From Porphyra umbilicalis (Eukaryota; Rhodophyta; Bangiophyceae; Bangiales; Bangiaceae): a stretch of 64,000 nt of DNA. The position numbers were made by a program, and so were the translations under genes. Below are positions 10,201 through 21,829 of the stretch, one piece after another. Each line of letters starts with the position of its first letter. Within the stretch, counting starts at the first letter, position 1. The notes below the pieces were generated by a model. The model saw nothing but the letters and a program-made list of their open reading frames with translations, did no database searches and was not told where the DNA came from. Location of the stretch: positions 186,001 to 250,000 of the forward strand of contig KV918850.1 in assembly GCA_002049455.2 (NCBI GenBank). Direction: 5' to 3'.

Positions 10201-13200
10201 TGCACGCCCCAGGCGTGCAATTTAGCTCGCCCCGGGCGTGTTGCACAACCCTACCAGACACACACGGCCATGCACAGTAGTTGCTGTGATCAAGGCCTTT
10301 TCAGTCGCTGTCGCAATTGATCTTTCGACAAACATGGAAACTTTAGGCCGTCAAAGAAGCACCATCCTGCCCTCAGCGGGGCAACGCGTGTGTGTCTGCT
10401 TGTCCAGCCCCCTGCACATTGCACCTCGTTGCTGGATCCACCACGAGCCCCGTTTTCCCCCAAATCGCTCGTACAAAAACTTGCACGACCCCTCGTAAGC
10501 ACCTGTACGAGGCGTTTTTATTTTTTGCAAAAACATGTTGAACGCTGCATCGCATTCAACGTCCTCATTGGCGCCCGTGTCGAGGAGCCCCTCTGCATCC
10601 TCCCAGGCTGATGACAGCAGGTGGCCGGTGTTGTGCCCATCCCGCACAGATGGCGCCCGCGCATCATGGCGTCGAGCACATTGTTTGTGGGCACACGACG
10701 GAAAAATGGTCCCCATGCCACATAGCGTCGAGCACCTTGTTTGTGGACGCTAGACGGAGCAGTCAGACACCGCGCCCTGAAAAAGTAACGAAGGTGGCAC
10801 GGAACTGCACCGAAGAATACTTGGGGGACTGGCGCCCCAAGTGCGCATTTGAAATGATGTACTTTTTATGCCAAGCACGCCCCAATCACGCCCCAAAACT
10901 TCTGGGCGTCCAGGGCGTGACACGCCCAAAACACGTGAAATTGCACGCCCCAGGCGTGCAATTTAGCTCGCCCCGGGCGTGTTGCACAACCCTACCAGAC
11001 ACACACGGCCATGCACAGTAGTTGCTGTGATCAAGGCCTTTTCAGTCGCTGTCGCAATTGATCTTTCGACAAACATGGAAACTTTAGGCCGTCAAAGAAG
11101 CACCATCCTGCCCTCAGCGGGGCAACGCGTGTGTGTCTGCTTGTCCAGCCCCCTGCACATTGCACCTCGTTGCTGGATCCACCACGAGCCCCGTTTTCCC
11201 CCAAATCGCTCGTACAAAAACTTGCACGACCCCTCGTAAGCACCTGTACGAGGCGTTTTTATTTTTTGCAAAAACATGTTGAACGCTGCATCGCATTCAA
11301 CGTCCTCATTGGCGCCCGTGTCGAGGAGCCCCTCTGCATCCTCCCAGGCTGATGACAGCAGGTGGCCGGTGTTGTGCCCATCCCGCACAGATGGCGCCCG
11401 CGCATCATGGCGTCGAGCACATTGTTTGTGGGCACACGACGGAAAAATGGTCCCCATGCCACATAGCGTCGAGCACCTTGTTTGTGGACGCTAGACGGAG
11501 CAGTCAGACACCGCGCCCTGAAAAAGTAACGAAGGTGGCACGGAACTGCACCGAAGAATACTTGGGGGACTGGCGCCCCAAGTGCGCATTTGAAATGATG
11601 TACTTTTTATGCCAAGCACGCCCCAATCACGCCCCAAAACTTCTGGGCGTCCAGGGCGTGACACGCCCAAAACACGTGAAATTGCACGCCCCAGGCGTGC
11701 AATTTAGCTCGCCCCGGGCGTGTTGCACAACCCTACCAGACACACACGGCCATGCACAGTAGTTGCTGTGATCAAGGCCTTTTCAGTCGCTGTCGCAATT
11801 GATCTTTCGACAAACATGGAAACTTTAGGCCGTCAAAGAAGCACCATCCTGCCCTCAGCGGGGCAACGCGTGTGTGTCTGCTTGTCCAGCCCCCTGCACA
11901 TTGCACCTCGTTGCTGGATCCACCACGAGCCCCGTTTTCCCCCAAATCGCTCGTACAAAAACTTGCACGACCCCTCGTAAGCACCTGTACGAGGCGTTTT
12001 TATTTTTTGCAAAAACATGTTGAACGCTGCATCGCATTCAACGTCCTCATTGGCGCCCGTGTCGAGGAGCCCCTCTGCATCCTCCCAGGCTGATGACAGC
12101 AGGTGGCCGGTGTTGTGCCCATCCCGCACAGATGGCGCCCGCGCATCATGGCGTCGAGCACATTGTTTGTGGGCACACGACGGAAAAATGGTCCCCATGC
12201 CACATAGCGTCGAGCACCTTGTTTGTGGACGCTAGACGGAGCAGTCAGACACCGCGCCCTGAAAAAGTAACGAAGGTGGCACGGAACTGCACCGAAGAAT
12301 ACTTGGGGGACTGGCGCCCCAAGTGCGCATTTGAAATGATGTACTTTTTATGCCAAGCACGCCCCAATCACGCCCCAAAACTTCTGGGCGTCCAGGGCGT
12401 GACACGCCCAAAACACGTGAAATTGCACGCCCCAGGCGTGCAATTTAGCCGCCCCGGGCGGTTGCACAACCCTACCAGACACACACGGCCATGCACAGTA
12501 GTTGCTGTGATCAAGGCCTTTTCAGTCGCTGTCGCAATTGATCTTTCGACAAACATGGAAACTTTAGGCCGTCAAAGAAGCACCATCCTGCCCTCAGCGG
12601 GGCAACGCGTGTGTGTCTGCTTGTCCAGCCCCCTGCACATTGCACCTCGTTGCTGGATCCACCACGAGCCCCGTTTTCCCCCAAATCGCTCGTACAAAAA
12701 CTTGCACGACCCCTCGTAAGCACCTGTACGAGGCGTTTTTATTTTTTGCAAAAACATGTTGAACGCTGCATCGCATTCAACGTCCTCATTGGCGCCCGTG
12801 TCGAGGAGCCCCTCTGCATCCTCCCAGGCTGATGACAGCAGGTGGCCGGTGTTGTGCCCATCCCGCACAGATGGCGCCCGCGCATCATGGCGTCGAGCAC
12901 ATTGTTTGTGGGCACACGACGGAAAAATGGTCCCCATGCCACATAGCGTCGAGCACCTTGTTTGTGGACGCTAGACGGAGCAGTCAGACACCGCGCCCTG
13001 AAAAAGTAACGAAGGTGGCACGGAACTGCACCGAAGAATACTTGGGGGACTGGCGCCCCAAGTGCGCATTTGAAATGATGTACTTTTTATGCCAAGCACG
13101 CCCCAATCACGCCCCAAAACTTCTGGGCGTCCAGGGCGTGACACGCCCAAAACACGTGAAATTGCACGCCCCAGGCGTGCAATTTAGCTCGCCCCGGGCG

Positions 13201-16200
13201 TGTTGCACAACCCTACCAGACACACACGGCCATGCACAGTAGTTGCTGTGATCAAGGCCTTTTCAGTCGCTGTCGCAATTGATCTTTCGACAAACATGGA
13301 AACTTTAGGCCGTCAAAGAAGCACCATCCTGCCCTCAGCGGGGCAACGCGTGTGTGTCTGCTTGTCCAGCCCCCTGCACATTGCACCTCGTTGCTGGATC
13401 CACCACGAGCCCCGTTTTCCCCCAAATCGCTCGTACAAAAACTTGCACGACCCCTCGTAAGCACCTGTACGAGGCGTTTTTATTTTTTGCAAAAACATGT
13501 TGAACGCTGCATCGCATTCAACGTCCTCATTGGCGCCCGTGTCGAGGAGCCCCTCTGCATCCTCCCAGGCTGATGACAGCAGGTGGCCGGTGTTGTGCCC
13601 ATCCCGCACAGATGGCGCCCGCGCATCATGGCGTCGAGCACATTGTTTGTGGGCACACGACGGAAAAATGGTCCCCATGCCACATAGCGTCGAGCACCTT
13701 GTTTGTGGACGCTAGACGGAGCAGTCAGACACCGCGCCCTGAAAAAGTAACGAAGGTGGCACGGAACTGCACCGAAGAATACTTGGGGGACTGGCGCCCC
13801 AAGTGCGCATTTGAAATGATGTACTTTTTATGCCAAGCACGCCCCAATCACGCCCCAAAACTTCTGGGCGTCCAGGGCGTGACACGCCCAAAACACGTGA
13901 AATTGCACGCCCCAGGCGTGCAATTTAGCTCGCCCCGGGCGTGTTGCACAACCCTACCAGACACACACGGCCATGCACAGTAGTTGCTGTGATCAAGGCC
14001 TTTTCAGTCGCTGTCGCAATTGATCTTTCGACAAACATGGAAACTTTAGGCCGTCAAAGAAGCACCATCCTGCCCTCAGCGGGGCAACGCGTGTGTGTCT
14101 GCTTGTCCAGCCCCCTGCACATTGCACCTCGTTGCTGGATCCACCACGAGCCCCGTTTTCCCCCAAATCGCTCGTACAAAAACTTGCACGACCCCTCGTA
14201 AGCACCTGTACGAGGCGTTTTTATTTTTTGCAAAAACATGTTGAACGCTGCATCGCATTCAACGTCCTCATTGGCGCCCGTGTCGAGGAGCCCCTCTGCA
14301 TCCTCCCAGGCTGATGACAGCAGGTGGCCGGTGTTGTGCCCATCCCGCACAGATGGCGCCCGCGCATCATGGCGTCGAGCACATTGTTTGTGGGCACACG
14401 ACGGAAAAATGGTCCCCATGCCACATAGCGTCGAGCACCTTGTTTGTGGACGCTAGACGGAGCAGTCAGACACCGCGCCCTGAAAAAGTAACGAAGGTGG
14501 CACGGAACTGCACCGAAGAATACTTGGGGGACTGGCGCCCCAAGTGCGCATTTGAAATGATGTACTTTTTATGCCAAGCACGCCCCAATCACGCCCCAAA
14601 ACTTCTGGGCGTCCAGGGCGTGACACGCCCAAAACACGTGAAATTGCACGCCCCAGGCGTGCAATTTAGCTCGCCCCGGGCGTGTTGCACAACCCTACCA
14701 GACACACACGGCCATGCACAGTAGTTGCTGTGATCAAGGCCTTTTCAGTCGCTGTCGCAATTGATCTTTCGACAAACATGGAAACTTTAGGCCGTCAAAG
14801 AAGCACCATCCTGCCCTCAGCGGGGCAACGCGTGTGTGTCTGCTTGTCCAGCCCCCTGCACATTGCACCTCGTTGCTGGATCCACCACGAGCCCCGTTTT
14901 CCCCCAAATCGCTCGTACAAAAACTTGCACGACCCCTCGTAAGCACCTGTACGAGGCGTTTTTATTTTTTGCAAAAACATGTTGAACGCTGCATCGCATT
15001 CAACGTCCTCATTGGCGCCCGTGTCGAGGAGCCCCTCTGCATCCTCCCAGGCTGATGACAGCAGGTGGCCGGTGTTGTGCCCATCCCGCACAGATGGCGC
15101 CCGCGCATCATGGCGTCGAGCACATTGTTTGTGGGCACACGACGGAAAAATGGTCCCCATGCCACATAGCGTCGAGCACCTTGTTTGTGGACGCTAGACG
15201 GAGCAGTCAGACACCGCGCCCTGAAAAAGTAACGAAGGTGGCACGGAACTGCACCGAAGAATACTTGGGGGACTGGCGCCCCAAGTGCGCATTTGAAATG
15301 ATGTACTTTTTATGCCAAGCACGCCCCAATCACGCCCCAAAACTTCTGGGCGTCCAGGGCGTGACACGCCCAAAACACGTGAAATTGCACGCCCCAGGCG
15401 TGCAATTTAGCTCGCCCCGGGCGTGTTGCACAACCCTACCAGACACACACGGCCATGCACAGTAGTTGCTGTGATCAAGGCCTTTTCAGTCGCTGTCGCA
15501 ATTGATCTTTCGACAAACATGGAAACTTTAGGCCGTCAAAGAAGCACCATCCTGCCCTCAGCGGGGCAACGCGTGTGTGTCTGCTTGTCCAGCCCCCTGC
15601 ACATTGCACCTCGTTGCTGGATCCACCACGAGCCCCGTTTTCCCCCAAATCGCTCGTACAAAAACTTGCACGACCCCTCGTAAGCACCTGTACGAGGCGT
15701 TTTTATTTTTTGCAAAAACATGTTGAACGCTGCATCGCATTCAACGTCCTCATTGGCGCCCGTGTCGAGGAGCCCCTCTGCATCCTCCCAGGCTGATGAC
15801 AGCAGGTGGCCGGTGTTGTGCCCATCCCGCACAGATGGCGCCCGCGCATCATGGCGTCGAGCACATTGTTTGTGGGCACACGACGGAAAAATGGTCCCCA
15901 TGCCACATAGCGTCGAGCACCTTGTTTGTGGACGCTAGACGGAGCAGTCAGACACCGCGCCCTGAAAAAGTAACGAAGGTGGCACGGAACTGCACCGAAG
16001 AATACTTGGGGGACTGGCGCCCCAAGTGCGCATTTGAAATGATGTACTTTTTATGCCAAGCACGCCCCAATCACGCCCCAAAACTTCTGGGCGTCCAGGG
16101 CGTGACACGCCCAAAACACGTGAAATTGCACGCCCCAGGCGTGCAATTTAGCTCGCCCCGGGCGTGTTGCACAACCCTACCAGACACACACGGCCATGCA

Positions 16201-16468
16201 CAGTAGTTGCTGTGATCAAGGCCTTTTCAGTCGCTGTCGCAATTGATCTTTCGACAAACATGGAAACTTTAGGCCGTCAAAGAAGCACCATCCTGCCCTC
16301 AGCGGGGCAACGCGTGTGTGTCTGCTTGTCCAGCCCCCTGCACATTGCACCTCGTTGCTGGATCCACCACGAGCCCCGTTTTCCCCCAAATCGCTCGTAC
16401 AAAAACTTGCACGACCCCTCGTAAGCACCTGTACGAGGCGTTTTTATTTTTTGCAAAAATATGTTGAA
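6838..16468. repeat. 13-copy head-to-tail array of a 741-bp unit (satellite-like)
   Basis: The sequence recurs every 741 bp (for example TGCATCGCATTCAACG at 6841, 7582 and 8323). Unit starts are 6838, 7579, 8320, 9061, 9802, 10543, 11284, 12025, 12764, 13505, 14246, 14987 and 15728, giving exactly 13 units. Unit 8 is 739 bp because of two single-base deletions near 12,448-12,461. Copies are nearly identical. The first has GGTAGCC where others have GGTGGCC. Units 1, 4 and 5 share GTGAGCACAC where the rest have GTGGGCACAC. Each unit holds the right part and right TIR of the 6018-7287 element plus ~290 bp of downstream flank. The small ORFs repeated in each unit (136, 121, 86, 73 aa) lie on both strands, overlap each other and resemble nothing, so I do not call them genes. 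Confidence 0.97.
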
Positions 16469-19222
16469 ACATGCATACGTTTGCATGACTGCATTTTTCA
16501 ATGACTTCTTGGATGCACCAGAAGCCTCTTTGAGAGCCGATTCCTATGGTCTTGAGCGATATGGTGAAAAATGCGCCTGTGCAAACGTACACATGTGCTC
16601 AACAAGTGCGTGCGAGCGCTCCCCTCTCTCCAACGAGGTGTTTTCAATTTTCTTGCACGCTTCAGCATGACACCGTGTTCGAGAGGTGCATATCAAGTCG
16701 TGCGCGGGGTCTGGAGGTGCTTGGAAAGTACCTTATTGCCACAGTTGTTTGCCGGTCTGCCCGACTTTGTCACATTTCCTGCCTGCTGCAGGAGCAACAT
16801 CTGCCCTTCAACAAACGGCGATCGGCAATAGCTGGGGAAATGAGATTTCGCATTCCACTCAGTTCTTCGACGAGTGCCGATGAACGGTGCATCCCCAGCG
16901 GAAAGGAGGCTTCCCGGCGGCCACCAAGCCGCGGGGGTTACAGCGCGATCCGCATTGATCCACGAGTCCGTTGACTTGGCGTGGTTGCCCGGTCTCGGTC
17001 GCTGCTGGCGTTTGCCTGCCTGGCGCCGCCACATCCTCTCTGCTACTCATCGGGCACACGCGCCCTCTATACCTGTGGCGCCTCCCCCATCCCTTTTCAG
17101 TGGTAGCCAAGCAGTTCTTTACGCCTCGTCCACCCGCTGAAGCCCCGTCCGCTGCGGCTGCCACCGGCGGCAATCCCCCGGTTCGGCTGCCACGTCGGTG
17201 GCGTCGGAAGAGAGTCCCAACGTCTCGTCTCTTACGCAGCACTCCGTCGGACCGCAGCACCATCTTCTAACCTGACTGCCCCCCCCTCGCCCCGCCGCTG
17301 CCCCCCCCCCCCTCCCGCTGCCCCCCCCCACGCTGCCCACCCCCCCCCACCGGCCCCACCGGAGCCGCCAGCCCAGGGCAGTGCAGGAGTGGAGTGAGCC
17401 AGGGCTGCATCCTCGCTTGCGAGGCCACGTCCTATTTCCTCTATTCGTACGATAGAGGGGTGCTTGCTTGCCCCCGCAGGGACAGGAGGCCGCGAGAGGG
17501 TGTCGGCTGCGGGAGCGGCCAGAGCGGGTAACGCCGGTAGAGAGGCGTCAGGCTGCGAAGACTGCCTGCTCTCTTCCCACTCACCGCCCCGGAGTCGACG
17601 CAACCTTCCTCTGCTCGTGGGCTGTACGATGGTGTCCTTCTACGTATTTCTTTCCCTACGCGGCACAGATCCGGTACTGAGAACCGCACCCGTTTAGTGT
17701 ATCAAGTCGCACTTCCATGAACTTGAGCGAGCTTCATAGAGCTCTTAATCACGCCCTATTCTCGTCGCCACCACGCCACAACGAGGTTTTTGGACGGGAT
17801 ATTTACGAGCAAACACTCCAAGCGTGCGAGCACAAGCCCGTTTTCAACGATCGTTTACGAGCGATTTGGGGGAAAACGGAGCTCGTGGTGGAGCCATGTA
17901 CAGTCTTTCTCCAATGCTGGGCACCCTTTGCGGCACGAAAGTAGCCTCGGTTATGCGTACAGGAGACAGCTCGACCGGCCCTCACGGCACCGCAAAGCTG
18001 TCCTGTTACTAGGCACTGTGCCCAAGAAGGGATGTGACAGCAATGAAGAAAGACTGTAGCGGTTCTAGGCACCACCACGTTGGTTCGTCGTCTTGCCGAA
18101 GTGACCTCTTGATCAGCTCGGTCCGTCGAAGGAACTGCCCCGGAAATCGACCCACAACCCAGCCTTCCCCCAACGGGAGGAGAGGATCACGGCAAAGCCC
18201 AGGGGGGAATCGTAGTCCAAAGCACAGTTGGTTTTATCAAACGGCGACGAGGACGGCGTCCCCACGGTCAATAACCCCTCCCAAACCCGAACGCCGGCGG
18301 CCAAAGTAGCCGCCCCAAATGCGCCAAACAGATAAACACCTCCAAAACAAAAGTTCAAACAAGTAGCAGGGGGGCTGGGAAAACCACAGCGGAAAAGCCC
18401 CGCCCCCGACCGAATCCAATCTGCCCGAGATCTGGCGTAGGAATACCTACGATCCGCCGGCACGGCGCCGTCACCTGGGCGTAAGGGCTCCATTGGCCGC
18501 ATGTCCGGGCCCTGAGGGCCTGCCGGCACGCCGCGTCCGCTGCCGATTGACGCCCGTGCCACTGCCATGGCCAATCATGTGCCTGTATGACCCCGCTTCC
18601 CCGGCCCCTGGGGCCCGCCCTCCACGGTGGAGAAAAATTGGACGGGTCGTTACAAATATTTTCGCTCCTCATGTCTTTCGGCATCACAGGCGTCTGACAT
18701 TTGTGACCACTCCTCTGTACATTGGGCGTGGACCGCGGACCACCTGCTTCCCAGCGTGCGTGCTCGTTCCTCAGATACCAGCGCTGCAGTCTGGGTGCCC
18801 GCCCTGCAGGATTACCCGTGGTCCCCCTCTTTGGCGACCACCCACAGGACCGACCGTCCTCGTCCCGTCTCACTCAGTCGGCCTGCCACCGATTGGTCGT
18901 GCGCCGCCCCCTCGCTCCACAACCCCCAACGTTGGGGGGTGCCGACTGACTATCTGCCAACACAGTTCCCTCCCCCTCGCCCTTTCGGGCACCATTCCGC
19001 TCGACGGCGTACTGAACGGCTCTGCCTCTCTTCGCCCACCTTTGTCCCTGCGACCGTTTCCCCCACCCCTACAATCCCCGCATCCCCCGGCTCTTCCCCA
19101 TCTCCTTCCCCCGCCCTCCTCTAAGGGTTGTCAACTTGCCCCCGCACGCCCGCCTCTTGGGTCGTCGCCGCCCCCCCATCCACGACCCGGGGTTGGTGCT
19201 GGTGGTCATCCCTGTCGATGCC
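16469..19222. other. Intergenic region without recognisable genes
   Basis: The first part (16,469-16,620) is the single-copy continuation of the flank found in the array unit. C-rich tracts lie at 17,280-17,350. Open frames up to ~250 codons exist on both strands, but they overlap one another and have no recognisable motif. A pyrimidine-rich stretch at 18,970-19,130 precedes the next open frame and would suit a 5' leader. Nothing else can be supported. Confidence 0.5.
17856..17895 (-). repeat. Inverted 40-bp copy of part of the 741-bp unit
   Basis: TACGAGCGATTTGGGGGAAA and the 20 bases after it match the reverse complement of the segment before TCGCTCGTA in each array unit (for example ~7474-7512), with about two mismatches in 40. 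The match stops abruptly on both sides. It shows that this part of the unit belongs to a dispersed repeat that existed before, or independently of, the tandem amplification. Confidence 0.75.
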
Positions 19223-20054
19223 ATGGTCTCTAAGGCGGTGCGTGAGACGCACGCCAAACTGACCAAGCACATCATCCGTTTGGTTGGTCGCCGCATGTCG
19301 CAAGCGTCGATAGCCAAGGTAGAGATCTTGCTGGACTTGGTCGAGCATTTCGCCATCGACAACCCGACGATCAACTTCCACTTGCATATGTCTGGCTACG
19401 ACCTCGGCGGCAAGGTGCTTTGGGTGCCCATCTTTGAGGACCAGGTCGTCCTAGACAGCCCTGCCAAGCGCGTGCTCAGCATGGTGCACCGCTACATTGA
19501 GAGCACCGAAAGCATGCTTTCTGGCTCCACCACCTTGCTGGAGGGTATGACCTGGCGTGCTGCGGCCAAAAACCGGTCCTGCAAGAAGTTGGTCCCGCGT
19601 GCGCTTTCTCCTACGGCCTCCAACCTGAAGTTTTCAGCAATACCGCTCGCGACAGGAGCTCCCTCGACTGGAGGAGCTCCCCCCCCGTCTACTTGGTCGG
19701 ACGTGGACGGCGCAGACGGAGGCAATATGGACTCTGAAGAGGCGCACACCGACGATGACGCGGGCACTGACAACTCGGCCACCGACGCGGATGACGACAT
19801 CCTTTCAAAGGCTGCTCCTACGGGCGGCCGCAACCGCTCGTCGGCGAAAACGTGCCCCGAAACCGCCACCCCGCCGCTGCCCGTGATCCCAAGCCAGTTG
19901 TCTAAGCAGGTGGTGATGGCGTTTTTGACGGCATCAACCAAGTCTCTGACGCTGATGAGGATTCTCGTGCCATCAATGGCCAAGAGTGTGTGCAACGGGG
20001 CCTCCGTCGCCAAGATTCGATTCAGCCCCCCCTGGTGGCCCAAGACGGACAAGG

Positions 20055-20108
20055 GTAAGCTGTGGCCGCAAACTGTCTAGGTGGACCACGTGCTGCTGCG
20101 CGCGGCAG
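20055..20108 (+). other. Probable 54-nt GT-AG intron in the 19.2-22.7 kb gene
   Basis: The donor is GTAAGC after AAGG, and the acceptor is GCGGCAG followed by ACAAGACC. The length is 54 nt, a multiple of three, and the intron contains the in-frame TAG at 20,078. Removing it joins K-D-K-T-K-G in frame. A shorter alternative ending at the TAG itself (26 nt) would shift the downstream frame into implausible sequence. Confidence 0.5.
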
Positions 20109-20599
20109 ACAAGACCAAGGGCCCGACAGACGGGAAGACGATGGTGTCCCTGCGGAGAATGCTTGCCACGCGCTCGGCGCCTGCCCTTGAGAGGGTGGCG
20201 GACATGCTGCTGATGGTCGAGAGGGAGCCTATGGCAAAGGCGACGCTCATCAAGTTCAACCTACGGCTGCAGCTGACGCAGCTACATCGCACCGTACCCA
20301 TCGCTCCCATGACTGGCATCACCATCGCCGGTGATGAACCTTCTGGCCAAGGCCAGTCCTCGGCGCCAACACCTGCGGCCGTTCCGTCTTCTCAGGCCGC
20401 CCGCCCGTCGATCGCCGCGGCTGCGGCGGCGGGCGGGATAGCACAAGGAAGTGCACCTCGCACCGGATTTGGGCTATACGCTGCTAGCTTGCCGCAAGGA
20501 GCACGGACTACGGCATCATCATTTGACCAGACGCACGTGCGCGAGGCGCTGGCGGCAGCCGTGGAAGCGCTGCAAGAGTGCACCGCGACAACAACGGCG

Positions 20600-21060
20600 G
20601 GGCCAAGTACGGGGGTGGAAAGCACGAGGGCGGCAAGCGAGGCGGCGGCGAGCACGGCGGCGGCAATCACGGGGGCGGAAAGCACAGGGGCGGCAAGCAC
20701 GGTGGCCGCAAGGACGGTGGCAGCAAGCACGAGGAAGGAAATCACGGGGGCCGCAAACACAAGGGCTCCAAACACGGCGGCCGCAAGGACGATGGCAGCA
20801 CGCAAGGTGGCTGCAGTACCTGTGGCGGCAAAGAAGGTACCGGAAAGGGCTGCGGCGGCACCATCGGCGGCGGCAAGTACGGTAGCGGCAAAAATGGCGG
20901 CGGCACCTACGGCATCAGCAAGGACGGCGGCGGCAAGCAATGGGGCGGCAAGCACAGCGGCGACAAGCACGAGAGCGCCAAGCACGAGGGCGACAAGCAC
21001 GGTGTCGGAACGGAAAGTGGCGGTCACCAGGGCGGGGGCAACGACGGCGGCAGCAAGTAA
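20600..21060 (+). repeat. 15-bp-periodic coding-type repeat (GGCGGCAAGCACGGT-like)
   Basis: Degenerate 15-bp units such as GGCGGCAAGCACGGT and GGCGGCAAGCACGAG run for ~460 bp. In the frame continuous with the upstream gene they encode A/S/T/R-rich pentads (AASTR, AARTV). In the +1 frame they encode Gly-Gly-Lys-His pentads (GGKHG). Both frames stay open. Which is translated cannot be told from sequence alone; continuity with the upstream exon favours the Ala/Thr frame. Confidence 0.7.
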
Positions 21061-21561
21061 GGCCACAGCGTACACCGCTGCGGCAAAGGCCGCTCCGGCG
21101 AAGGCGGCGGCGACCAAGCAGACGGCGGCAAGGATGGCGGCGGCAGGGGTGACGGCGGCAAAGATGGCGGTGGCAGTGGTGGCGGCAGCTCCATGGGACG
21201 GGACGAGTCTGGCAACGACGGTCGGGGCTGCTGCGCCGACCGCTGCGGTTGCCCCTGCTGCTGCGGCGGCGTCCGCCAAGCAGGTGTCGCTTGCTGCACA
21301 GTCGCCTACTCATCGGCTGCCGAGGCAGATACCACCTGCATTGACACCGCGTCCTCCGCCATCGCTGCTGCCGACGCCGGTGGTGCCCAAATTCGCATGG
21401 GCGCAGCTGCCCCCCACTGCGAAGGATACTGAGTAATCCAAGTTGCCGTGGCTGCGAGCGCTGCTGCCGCCATCGGCTCGTGCGGTCCCATCGGCTGCCG
21501 CGGCGAGTAAGGCACCATCGTCGACGTCCATTAGGAGCAGAAACGCGCAGTCAAGCGCGTC

Positions 21562-21829
21562 GACAGCGGCGGCATCGGCATCAACGGCAACGTCTTCTCG
21601 TTAGCCACCCCCGGCTGTTTCTACATCGACACCGCTTGTGCCCACCACTATTGGTGTCCAAACGCGGATGCCCTAGCACTCTTGTCCTCGACCCCGACAG
21701 CGGCGACGTCGGCATCAACGGCAACGTCTTCTCGTCAACCACCCCCGGCTGTTTCTACATCGATACCGCTTGTTCCCACCGCTATTGGTTTCCAAACGCG
21801 GATGCCCGCAGCACTCTCGTCTTCGACCC
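21562..21829. repeat. 134-bp tandem duplication within the gene
   Basis: GACAGCGGC at 21,562 recurs at 21,696, and the 134-bp unit is ~90% conserved between copies. As 134 is not a multiple of three it shifts the reading frame. In the upstream frame copy 1 carries TAG at 21,602, where copy 2 has CAA at 21,736. The intact copy is therefore the second, and it reopens the frame only because of the shift. Confidence 0.9.

Noticed and set aside
6838-16468. Dozens of small recurring ORFs (60-136 aa) as a gene family
   Set aside because: They are the same 741-bp unit read in several frames on both strands; they include transposon TIR and hairpin sequence and resemble no protein.
6838-16468. CRISPR-like or other prokaryotic repeat-spacer array
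   Set aside because: The whole 741-bp unit is repeated without variable spacers, and the genomic context is eukaryotic.
20055-20080. 26-nt intron ending at the in-frame TAG
   Set aside because: It would shift the downstream frame and lose the protein-like sequence; a 54-nt intron ending at 20,108 keeps it.
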